Positions 1 through 9,489 of a stretch of 64,000 nucleotides of DNA are shown one piece after another. Position 1 is the first letter of the stretch. Every line of letters begins with the position of its first letter. Where the stretch lies: contig BSBM01000870.1 in NCBI GenBank assembly GCA_027924585.1, positions 4,463,001-4,527,000 of the forward strand, read 5' to 3'. The DNA comes from Larix kaempferi. Taxonomy: Eukaryota; Streptophyta; Pinopsida; Pinales; Pinaceae. The position numbers were made by a program, and so were the translations under genes. The notes below the pieces were generated by a model, which was not told the DNA's origin, did no database searches, and saw nothing but the letters and a program-made list of their open reading frames with translations.

Positions 1-394
1 ATTATGATTATTATCCTAGAGTTTATAATGTCGGTGAACTAGATTTGAACCTAGGCCTCACCTAATTAATCCTAGCCAATTATCGATTCCCTTGTATCTT
101 TCAAAAACTTGTTAGTGTAGACTAATATGTCTAACTCAGGTATTCAAATCGAATGTCACTTGACACGTAACTAACCAAATGTTGAATGACATTGGCAACA
201 ACAAATGAAGTAAATCCCATGGGCTTTTCTAAATTGAAGAACACAAAAATAATTAAGAAAAAAATTATTTTCAATTTTTTTATCAATAGGAACTCAAATA
301 ATGATATTCCAAAATTAACAAATAAAATTAAAACTTTAGAAACTTTCACTTTATTGGTTCGAATATAAACTTTTATATGTTATCACTATTCTTT
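1..394. other. AT-rich spacer, no gene
   Basis: No credible coding region is visible; the short open frames here have no family features. On the minus strand near 41-62 there is a sequence like a Pol III B box (GGTTCAAATC) followed by a short stretch similar to the 3' side of the SINE-like element at 395-625. This may be a second, decayed fragment of the same kind of element, but too little remains to say more. Confidence 0.5.
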
Positions 395-625
395 TTTCAA
401 ATTAATGGTGGTTCACCGTTTGTTAGAGGGCTAGTCCACCGGGAGAAATGACAACACCTGTTATTCCAGCTAGAGAATCAAGGTATGGCCATAAATTCAA
501 TCATTATGATAGGGGCTCAACAAGAGCATCATGTCACTTACAAGAATTGAACCTGGGTGGGGAGGGTAATAATCATTCCTCCCAACCACCCAAGCTACAA
601 GCTATGGACCAAGAAACTATGGCAA
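395..625 (-). mobile_element. tRNA-derived SINE-like element
   Basis: Read on the minus strand, an A-box-like sequence (TAGCTTGGGTGG, near 575-587) is followed after roughly 40 bp by a B-box-like sequence (GGTTCAATTC, near 546-555). This is the internal Pol III promoter layout of tRNA-derived SINEs. Downstream on the same strand come AGTGACAT and GGTGGACTAGCC, which recall the body of plant Au-type SINEs. The latter comparison is from memory, not from alignment. No poly(A) or clear target-site duplication was found, and the ends are approximate. It could instead be a degraded tRNA-like sequence. Confidence 0.35.
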
Positions 626-1144
626 TCATCAAAACTATATTTATATTTTATCACTAAATCTTTAGTGCAATCGTCATCAAAACTATGGCGACCAAGAAAC
701 ACTTCTTTTTAAGCTTTTTGAGCATAGAAATAAAAATTTACAACTATCCGAGTAATCCTCTTAAGGTCCGATAGACCAGAGTTGATCTCAAGGACGTTAA
801 CTAACTTCATCATCAAGATTTTATATTTTATTACTAGATCTTTAGCGTAATCTACATTTTTTATATTTTTTTAATTTCAATATTTATTTTCCAAGAAAAA
901 AGGCCTATATTTGATATTTTAGTCAAAATCAAAATATACAAGTGCAAGCCTATTGTGCTCATTCAGTTTTCCATCATACTCTGATTGACCACCAAACCAG
1001 TCTATATAATTACAAACCTTTGACAATATCAACCTAAACATGCCCCAAGAGAGAAAAAAGCATTTCCATATCTATAAACAAATAGAATGACAACTATAGA
1101 CTACGATATATCGAGGGGGGAAGAGCATAAGTCCATTAGAATAT
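626..1144. other. AT-rich spacer, no gene
   Basis: Nothing codes here that I can recognise. The right part (about 1040-1144) may be the 3' untranslated tail of the LINE remnant that follows, since that element reads toward lower coordinates, but no poly(A) tract marks an end. Confidence 0.4.
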
Positions 1145-2100
1145 GGACTAAATAGCTACTAGCAATTCACCATCTTCATTGTTCACGTATAACCATGTTA
1201 CCTTCTTCCAAGTTGAGTGCTTCTTTGGATAGCAAATCGACTTTGGAGTTGAATTCTCTTTAGATGTGTTCAATGAGAAAATTCTCAAAATTGGCTTTAG
1301 CTTCCTTGATCCTTCCAAGCATGGATTCCAAGGCAATATTAGTAATGTTTATTTTGGCATTGCGCCATTCAATCATGATCTTCAAATCACCGAACATCTA
1401 AATTGAGTTGATACCTTTTTTCTCTTGTAAACTCAAGGAACAACCATAGAGCATAAACCTTGCCACAATTATTTGTTCTTGCGCCAACTCCAAGTTTTAA
1501 GGAAAAATAATGAGATTGAGATAGATGGAGGAGAGATTCAACTGTGCAAGTGCCATAAGGCCCTTAATGGGCACCATCAAAGAACCCCCACGCAACACTT
1601 TAGTTGATAGTTGGAGCTTTTAGTATCCTGTGACTATTTGTAGAAGTAATCTTCCAAACTTTCCATATAGGCACTCTGAATCTTATGCGCCGTAACAGTC
1701 GGTTGCCAATCCTTTTCATCAAAAATCATTTTGCTACGGCAATAACAAAGACCCCAAATGACAAAGCAAGGTAAGGTCGGATGGTCAAACACAGATAAAT
1801 TAAACCACCAAGCTTCGAAGCATTGTAACAAAGCAGTTTTTGACCAATCACCAATACTAATAACCAATTTAATGACATCTTGGCAAACAATTTTTGTGAA
1901 GGAACAAAAGATAAATAGATGATCCAGGGATTCCTATTCCTGTTTGCATAATATGTATCGGTTAGGACCGTTCCTACTTCTTTTACGTCCATTGTCCAAA
2001 GTCAGAATATAGATAGCCACAACCCTCAAATTTGAAAATCTTTCTTAAGTAGGAAAGATTTCAAATCAGCTAAAAGCTTGTAATTATTGGAGCAACCAAT
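1145..2100 (-). pseudogene. LINE ORF2 3' remnant: zinc-finger and RNase H
   Basis: On the minus strand this holds the last part of a plant L1-type LINE ORF2. Around 1860-1990 is the post-RT zinc-finger region, with a Cys followed by ESLDHLF and a second Cys. At 1634-1867 is a tract ending in SKMIFDEKDW, typical of the linker before RNase H. Between about 1150 and 1600 is an RNase H domain with FFDGA, ARTNNCGKVYALW and a C-terminal REFNSKVDLLSKEAL block. Several stops and frame changes separate these pieces, for example a stop just before REFNSK. Reverse transcriptase and endonuclease are absent, as expected for a 5'-truncated copy. Both ends are approximate. Confidence 0.75.
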
Positions 2101-2183
2101 CCATGAATCTTTCGATATTTATTTATGTATATTGTTATTTTTATTAAATATTATTTGTTTAAACTCCAATAAACCTAATTGTA

Positions 2184-2297
2184 TAATTTCATAAATTCAA
2201 TCTTAAGATTGTTTCTCTTCCCAAAATCTAATTCCTCGTCTAATTTCATAAAATTCAATTAAAAGATTGTTTCTCTTCCCAAAATTTATATCCATGG
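2184..2297. repeat. 57-bp tandem duplication
   Basis: Two adjacent copies (2184-2240 and 2241-2297) each begin TAATTTCATAAA and contain AGATTGTTTCTCTTCCCAAAA. They differ by a few substitutions. It lies in AT-rich non-coding DNA just 5' of the LINE remnant (in that element's orientation). Confidence 0.8.
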
Positions 2298-2896
2298 ACT
2301 CAGATGACCTTCATCCCTTAAACATTAATGGTTATAAAATATTCAATGATTTTTGGGAATTTCTTTATTTTCCATTATTAACAAAATGTTGTTTAATGTA
2401 TTTTTTCAAAAGATGGCAACATTGAGGCTTAATATTACTTTATGTTTATTGTGTACGTGAGTGTATCTTAAGCACATCAAACTTTAGGTTGGAAGGTTTA
2501 CAGAAAAAGAAAAAAAGAAAAAAATTGAACTGTAGGAATTGGGAACTTGTTGGGATTATTTAGGTAAAGCTTTGGTTTAAAGCCGATGGGTGTTGTTGTA
2601 ACCTAATAGTATACTCAACAACCCACAAACCAGATATACCAAGAACTTATAACTTAGCAAGGGCCAAAACGTCCACAGGCACGCCCAACATGGAGGCGCA
2701 TACCATTTTAGTCTTATCACAACAAGCCAATGTATCATTAAAGATTTGAATCCAACTAGAGAGAGTGCAAAACTTACTTCCTCACTATTCATACTATTGA
2801 CCCTTCAACTAAAAATTCTACATAAATTACTTAATATTTTTCATATTTATTAAGAAAAGTGTGCACAAATTGCTCATGTTGATTTTATTTTTTCAC
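2298..2896. other. AT-rich spacer, no gene
   Basis: No recognisable gene. A purine-rich A/G tract lies near 2505-2526. The minus-strand open frame at 2577-2792 has no family features I recognise. Confidence 0.5.
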
Positions 2897-4631
2897 ATGA
2901 TAAATATGCTATACTTTACTATTAAGTATATGATGAAAATTACAACCGAAAGATGCCAACCATGACATAGAATGCGGATTACAAACGCCAACCAAAGGCA
3001 TGAAAGTAATAACAACCACCATGGAAAAAGAGAAAAAACCACCAGCAGACTATAAAGTCTACAACCAATAGTCCAAACATCCAAGAAATACAACCAACCA
3101 CCGCAAATCGACAAACACCAGCCAAAAGCCAATGCAGAGAGCAACAAAAACCCAAGAATCCAATCACAACAATCAAACACCATACAAAAAAAGGCTGCCA
3201 GACTCCCGGAGAACATCATCCGCCCAAAATTCAAAAAATAATCGGCCTTCCAATGCAGAAAGGGCACACTTCGATAGAGAATCTGCTTGAGAGTTCTCCT
3301 CCCTAAGAATATGGATGAATTGAATGTCATTCAACACCTCACGAAGAGCAAGTGCGTCCCCAACAATCATTGACAGCTGCAACTGCCTGACATTAGCAAA
3401 ATATAAGAGACACCACAGGGCACAAACCTCACTATGAGTATTTGTACCAAAGCCCACATTCAGCCAAATATTAAAATAAGCATGTTCATTAAGTTGAATA
3501 ATTGCACCAGATCCACAAGAAGAGGCCGAGTTCTGAGAAGCACCATCAAACTTCCCAAAATCACCTAATAATGTAATAGATGGAACCCTGCAAATCTGAG
3601 AAGAGATACCAACCAATGAAGAATCCCACTGCGCCAAATGTGCTGCCAATGCCCGCCCAGCCACCCAAGAAGATGTAATGTGTTTATCTTAAAAAATGGC
3701 CAAGTTCCCGGCCTTCCACAACTCCCACATAACCACAACAACAATTGCCACCAACCTAAGATTTGCCCTGAAACATAACAGAAGACCCTCCACCACAGAT
3801 AAATCGTACCACTCAGGGAGGTCAAGAAAAGCGGCACGAATAACCAACCAGACATGTTTGCTAAACGTGCAATTGAAGAATACATGGCAATTCGAGTCCT
3901 CCCCGGAGTGGCATAATGAGCAAAGACTGGGACCCGAGATGCCACGAGCTGGATGTTTGCCCAGAATAATAGTTTGCCTGCCAATGCTAACCAAATAAAA
4001 ACTTTTACCATCTCTTCAATATTCCAACCCCAAACCGCCTTATGCCACCAATAGCCCGATTCAACCGATGGAAAAAAAGTGTCATAATCAATACGGGTAG
4101 TGAGAGTGCCCAAAGAAGGATTACGAGACCAAACCAGTGAATCGTCTTCGAATGTTAGCCTGATATTCCCTCTGTACAGAGCCAAAGTGTAGCGAGTCCA
4201 TTCATCAACCATCGAGCCCCTCAAACCCAGTTGTTCAGCGCTGAGCCACACCTGCGTCAATGAATCTGAGAATATCGAGGGAGAAGCATGTTGGAGAGTA
4301 ATGTAACCCCGAGATCTGAGAAAAGCTTTAAGTTCCCACGATAAATTGTATTCAGGAGGACCACTAATAAGTGGATCAACAGCCAATAATATCCGACGGC
4401 CATTACCCACCTTCCACGCCAACCAATTCAATAAAATCGGTAAGATTGATAGAAGAACAACCCAAATGTTTGAAACACCATTCATTTTAGTGCGCCTCAA
4501 TCTGATCCAATCCTGCACCAAATGACCCTTTAGGTACTTATCCTTCACAACCAAACTCCATGGACCATCAATCATAAGATCACGCCAAAGACTTTTGGCC
4601 AACAAAGCTACCGAAAAATGATAAATATGCT
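2897..4631 (-). mobile_element. 5'-truncated LINE with 14-bp target-site duplication
   Basis: The element body is 2911-4617. It is flanked by a perfect 14-bp direct repeat, ATGATAAATATGCT, at 2897-2910 and 4618-4631. A duplication of this length is expected of target-primed reverse transcription. The retained sequence is only the 3' part of ORF2, so the copy was truncated at its 5' end, the usual outcome for LINEs. No long poly(A) is visible at the 3' end (left side), suggesting tail loss or a short-tailed family. Confidence 0.85.
2911..4617 (-). pseudogene. LINE ORF2 C-terminal half: post-RT region and RNase H
   Basis: Minus-strand reading frames at 3565-4605, 3689-3994 and 3173-3664 together give the region after the reverse transcriptase. 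The order is a segment with WLAWKVGNGRR and SLVWSRNPSLG; a zinc-finger-like region (CSLCHSGEDSNCHVFFNC); then RNase H. RNase H shows FDGAS, SEVCALW, VGDALA and HILREENSQADSLSKCAL, so the catalytic acidic residues are recognisable. Two frame changes join the pieces (near 3990 and 3690), so it cannot be translated as one protein. The reverse transcriptase itself is missing by 5' truncation. Confidence 0.85.
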
Positions 4632-5564
4632 CATGTTAATTGTAATGTCCTTACCATCGCAGCTTAATTAATTGTTTGTGGCTTCACTCTTTAATTAGAA
4701 TAATTCTGCTTTATTCCTTTGTTTTTTGTTTTACAAATTGTATGCCATACGTCATGCCATCACATTCTTAGATGCCTAAAAAGAGATGAAACCTTTCATT
4801 GTCGAGTAACTTATTATTTAATTGATCCTTTTTCTAAGGTGGTTAATAGTACTAATTCGAAACACATATAAGGTAAAGCCTCACTTTAAATATCAAAACC
4901 ATCATAAAATATGGAAACTTTAAAAACTAAAACCTACGACATATGCATTGGGTAAATGAAAAGAACTACTACATACAATCCATAATAGGCAAGGTAATTG
5001 AAAAAACCACAATAAGAAAACTCCTAAACTTTACCCAAAGTAACTCATTGTCATTATATGGTACAAACTAATCAAATAATGGTATTATTGGTTTGATGGG
5101 ACACTTAAATTCGTCCAAGCTCTAATAGCCCCATGAACTAAGCATGCCTATGCTATAATGATGATGGTAAGCACGCCAAATTTAGTTCTAGTTGTTGGTC
5201 TATTTATTTTTATGAAAATAATTTATACTATCTATTAGCTCTTCGAGACAAAATGTGTTGCTAGATTTCTCTCTACAAAAGTAAAGTCGACCAAGCATTA
5301 TCACTTAGAAATATCTCGAATCAAAGTATCCAAGTTTGGAGAATATCTCATACAACACTTATGAATATTTAATGAAGGTTCATTTTTTTCCTTGGAAAAA
5401 GGATTCACAATTCATTATATTTATAATAAATCACATTGTTCAGAGCCTTGACTTACATTCTCAAATTGCATAGCAATATGTTCTAACACTGAAAAGTCTT
5501 TAGTTTTTAAACTAATTTATATACCAAAAAAGCTCAAATATGGCTAATATATGAAAATATATAC
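4632..5564. other. AT-rich spacer, no gene
   Basis: Low-complexity AT-rich DNA with no credible ORF, repeat or RNA gene on either strand. It probably consists of old, unrecognisable element remains. Confidence 0.5.
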
Positions 5565-6300
5565 TCTGTAAATGTTGACACTCAAAAATCACAAAGAAAG
5601 ACAGATTTTGAATATCTTTAACCTGAAGCTCATGTTCTGTCATCTAGGTAAATCCTCATGCAAAAGTGTGATATCATCAACCTCACTCAAACCAAGAATG
5701 GTCCTGGATCCATCTGCATTAAATTGTCATTGTGTTGTTCCCATTGAAACCAAATGCCTTCTACCACCTGTAGCCCCTGCTTGGATAATTGATCAACCTA
5801 TACATTCCTCTCCCTATATATATGCTAGAAACTGATGTTATGGAATAAATATGCTATTTGGATCAATTCTGCATAGATGGTCATTAAGTAGATGTTCTTT
5901 GGAGCCCTTTTTAACCTCATCCAGTCCACTACTAACCTTGGGTCCCCAAATGCTTGTAAATGTGTAATACCTTTTGAAAGAGCAAGCAACATAATCAGTT
6001 TAGAGCCTTAATTTCTGCACAATTACGTGTACTCTGGCCCATTCCTGCTGCAAATTTAAACCAATGATGATTTGACAAGTAAACTGTACCCCCTACTCCT
6101 CCCCTAGTTGGAAACCCTACGAGGCTTCATCAAAATAGGCCCAACTACCTATTATATCAATAACTTCTTCCACCACCCTTCTAACCTTAAGAATGTCTTC
6201 ACTCTAAGGGAAAATTCTGAGGATGGTCAAACTTTTATTTGCATAAATTTTTGGAGCTATAAAAGTGTCCTCAAATATGGACATGTTCCTAGCCATCCAT
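5565..6300 (-). pseudogene. LINE RNase H remnant
   Basis: Read on the minus strand: a pre-RNase-H linker with MARNMSIFEDTF (near 6255-6290), then YFDEAS (near 6115), GVGGTVY, and QSTRNCAEIKAL, followed after a stop and frame change by LQAFGDPRLVVDWMR and HIYRERN...VDQLSKQGL (near 5740-5790). This is the RNase H found at the end of plant LINE ORF2. At least three stops or shifts are visible. It may be the 3' end of the long LINE at 9490-14520, separated from it by the x-y repeat, or of a second copy; about 80-100 residues that normally lie between are missing in either case. Confidence 0.7.
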
Positions 6301-6710
6301 GAGTCACATAACATTAAGGTTGGAAGAGACTTCCCTCAATAACCACAAGGAGGTCCTTGGGAAAACTCCCCCGGGCAATGAAGCCATCAGAAAACCAAAA
6401 GAGGTCCAAGTGGTAGGTAAACAAAAGGATAAAGGAAAAGATCATTAAAGTGTTAGATTTTCTACTTTTAATCAATATTTATCTAGGATCTTAACTGAAA
6501 GAATGACAAGCACAACATAACACAATAGACATAAAGAATTTCCTCGGGGAAACCATAAAGGAGAAAACCCCGTAACTTCCTCAGAGATAGAATCGTCACC
6601 AATACAATATCACAAAACTAAAACCCCAAAACAAAGATGGTCTTCTGCAACTCCTCTTCTTTTCCTCCTATTCGAACTTGTCCTCTCTCTCACTAATGCG
6701 AACTTGTGAG

Positions 6711-8156
6711 TGTTGGGCATGTCCCAAGGGGGTATAGTTTTGATGAAGAACAGTTTTTGTATTGCGCAATTCGGGCTATGGGCGCAGAAGGCACAATTTT
6801 GTGGAATGCGCAGCTCAGAGGTATGCTTAGTTTTGCGCAGTACTGTTGTTGCGCAGGGACATCACAACAGTTGTTTTTGGTAAAAGCATAAGTAAAGGTC
6901 GAATGTGGAAGCAGCCTATTTTTGGTAACTAACTCCAGGACTCCCGACAGTCGAGTAAGGAGCAGAGTGAAGTTAGAGGGAAGCGACCTGTCTAAGAGAG
7001 TGGCAGCAAGCAGTTAAGAAGCTAGGCCACTAAGTCGACAACGACAAGCAGGCTAAAGGAGCGGAAAGTGACAGGCCACGATGCAGTTGTAACCATTTTG
7101 TTGATGACTGCGGCTGTCAGAGGATGTGAGAGCCACGAGTGGCCCAGTAAGGCAGCCAAAGCAAGCGGAGAAAGTTGTCGACGACGACAGATAGGATAGT
7201 GGATAACCGCATCAGTTTTGGGAACCCTAGGTTGTTTTGGGGCCTACGGATTGTAAAGACATGACCTACGGGCATGATCTATAAGAAGGCACAATTTTGT
7301 AAGGGAAGGGGTTGAATCTTCATTGTATAATTTTGAGCAAGACTTGTTGTTTTGCCAGAAGCTATTGTAAAGACTCTGCAAGCTGTGTGCACAGAGAACT
7401 ATTGAGATAGAAGCGAGTCTGCAACTGAGTGCGCAGACTGGAAATGTTGTACCCTTCCCAAGATAATATAACAACAGTTCCTGTGGATGTAGCTCCCATC
7501 CTGGGGGTGAACCACGTTAAATTTTGTGTTGTGTGATTGGTTATATGTTTGCACTTGTTTATTTGCTTACAATGAATGCTTGAAATCTCATTTATCAGTC
7601 GATATGTCATTACTTTTGCATGTATTCTCCACAAGAATGGGATGGGAATAATATGTTAAGTAACACATATGAGGATGAATGTTGAATGCATAATAGTTAT
7701 GAATTTAACGAATGCATAAATCAGTTAGATAAACACTTCTAAGACAATTGATGAATGGATAGGGAACTCTAAGTGGAATCACCGAAATTAGGCAAGTCCG
7801 CACAGGAAGCGTAGTGCCAGTTGCGATGTCTTGTCGACCAAAGTCCATCCGATATTGCGCCGTCCTTGGATGCGCGATAGAGCAAGTATTGACCGCGAAG
7901 GAAGCTAAGCTTCGTGCAGTCCTCAGTTCGCAGCGCGAGCTCCACAGTGCACTGTTCCTTAGATCTGCTTAAGCACTCATCACGTGGTTGTGGAAACCAG
8001 ATTCCACAGCCCCCCCATAACTTCGCCTCAGGGAGACCTCAGTCTGTTCGCAGATTGTTGCCAAAAGGCCAGGTGAAAAGGGGTTTTGTTGGTTCCTTGA
8101 ACCGCGAAGAACCTAGGTCTTTATAGAAAACCTTAAGACAGTTATGTAAGCCAATA
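6711..8156 (+). mobile_element. Solo LTR of a Ty3/gypsy element, nested in the Copia solo LTR
   Basis: It starts TGTTGGGCATGTCCCAAG and ends CCAATA, probably a mutated CCAACA end. It is flanked by a perfect 5-bp duplication GTGAG (6706-6710 and 8157-8161). It is a diverged relative of the LTRs at 30299-31472 and 53721-54877, sharing the start, a central block with TGTAGCTCCC...CTGGGGGTGAACCACGT, and a late block with GGGTTTTGTTG. No internal sequence remains, so it is a solo LTR. It lies inside the Copia solo LTR and is therefore younger than that insertion. Confidence 0.85.
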
Positions 8157-8175
8157 GTGAGTGAGTGTGTTGTCC

Positions 8176-8201
8176 AAATGAGAGATCTCCACTCTCTATT
8201 T
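8176..8201 (-). promoter_or_regulatory. TATA box with overlapping 26-bp palindrome (solo Copia LTR)
   Basis: On the minus strand TATAAATAGAGAG gives a TATA box whose AAAT and GAGAG pair with CTCTC and ATTT at the other end of a 26-bp stretch, leaving one unpaired A. The same-size palindrome occurs at the same place in the Copia LTRs at 19913-19938, 26552-26577 and 62019-62044, with different arm bases that keep the pairing. Confidence 0.65.
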
Positions 8202-9489
8202 ATACTTTATCTTTCACTTCACCTTTTCACTTACTAGGTCGGCCCCAGTTGTACCTGACTGGGCCGAATTTTATAGGGGACTCAATGACCCTATTCTAAC
8301 TGACTCTTGGGGGATCTATTGCCCCGACTTACAATGGAGGATTTACCTCAATGACTTTACATGACCAAATGTAATAATGAAATCCCCGACTGGAGGAATA
8401 AACATCTTCGTCAGAGGTACAAATAAAATACAATAATAATAACAATATAAAATACAAGTGAATATCTTTCGAAGTTACAATTACATTAACATAAAGGACC
8501 TTACCTCGTCAGGCATTGTGCTAGGAATGATGGGATACTCCTATCATAACCTTAAATATGACCTAAAACCAAGGAGCAATAACACCGGAAAAGCATGAAC
8601 CTTATGTCTAAACCTAGAAAAGAAACTTGGCCAGAAAACCTCTGCCTGCTGGGGAGAAAACGAAGGCCATCCTCATACTACCTAAATGAGCCCAAACCCC
8701 TGACCTCCTAGCAAACCAAGTTCACAAAACCACCATTAGAAACTAGTTGAAAACTCTTCCTTGACTCCTTGATGAAATGCTCCATACTATATTCAACTCC
8801 GACGAATATGAAAATCCCCAGACTTTGGCCAAGCATGATAGGAAGGCTCCTATGAACAAGGATATATATTTCAAGGGTGATAAATGAATTCATAGTAAGG
8901 TAATAATTTTATGAAGGTTCCTAGAATAAGGATATATATCTCAAGGGTGACAAATGAATTCATAGTAAGATAATAATTTTACATATCAAATTGACACCAA
9001 GGCTTTGCATGGGGCTCAATATTACTCCATGTTTAATAGACTCATGAGTTCACACCTTGGATAAGAAGGTATGCACAAATTAGGTTATTTATCATCGTGG
9101 CTTAGTTGTTTTCACTCTCTAATCATTTTTATTGATATGAAATGTGCAATAATTTTTTGTGTTTGTTGGTGTTATTTAAGAAAAATATAACTAAGTTTTT
9201 CCTTTTGTCTCAATCTGTTAAAGTTTCATGTTGCATTGTCGTTGTGTTGTTCAACCAAAGGATTTATCAAAATACCTTGGCTTTTCTATCCATGGATTGA
9301 TAAATTTTGTATGGATCAAACAATGCAATTTAATTACCTTATATGGTTAGGGTTCTTTGGCCTTTCTATCAATTTTGGGACTTCTTATATCACATTTATG
9401 CATCCATAGAAGGTTTGTTTGTGACAAGGTTGTTTACTTCTTTATGCATCCACTATAAGGTTTGTTTGTGACAAGGTTGTTTACTTGGT

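Larger units (their letters stand above)
6451..8491 (-). mobile_element. Solo LTR of a Copia element (split by another solo LTR)
   Basis: On the minus strand it starts TGTTAATGTAATTGTAAC and ends ATCTAACA. It resembles the LTRs of the Copia elements at 19655 and 61731, which start TGTTGA and have TATAAATAGAG and a CGGCCC-rich upstream region. It is flanked by a perfect 5-bp duplication TAAAG (6446-6450 and 8492-8496). The homologous unoccupied site is seen in repeat copy B near 14780. There is no internal domain or second LTR, so it is a solo LTR left by LTR-LTR recombination. Its own length without the nested LTR is about 590 bp. Confidence 0.85.
6322..9480. repeat. Dispersed repeat x-y, copy A (interrupted by solo LTRs)
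   Basis: The parts 6322-6450 and 8492-9480 are closely similar, in the same order and orientation, to 14645-14790 and to the split copy B (14791-15224, 19502-19654, 26905-27240). Without inserts the unit is ~1.1 kb. It contains a ~68-bp internal tandem duplication (about 8838-8905 and 8906-8973), also present in copy B. No terminal inverted repeats, LTR ends or conserved coding frame were found. A 61-codon minus-strand frame (8708-8893) is shared with copy B (14991-15176) but shows no family motif. The unit might be a LINE 5' region, since in copy B it sits at the 5' end of a LINE. Confidence 0.7.

Noticed and set aside
41-62. tRNA gene suggested by a B-box-like word
   Set aside because: No cloverleaf could be drawn around it; acceptor and anticodon arms are missing.
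448-657. 69-codon plus-strand ORF
   Set aside because: It lies on the opposite strand of the SINE-like element, with no motif or conserved neighbour.
3696-3998. 100-codon plus-strand ORF
   Set aside because: Antisense shadow of the LINE ORF2 zinc-finger region.
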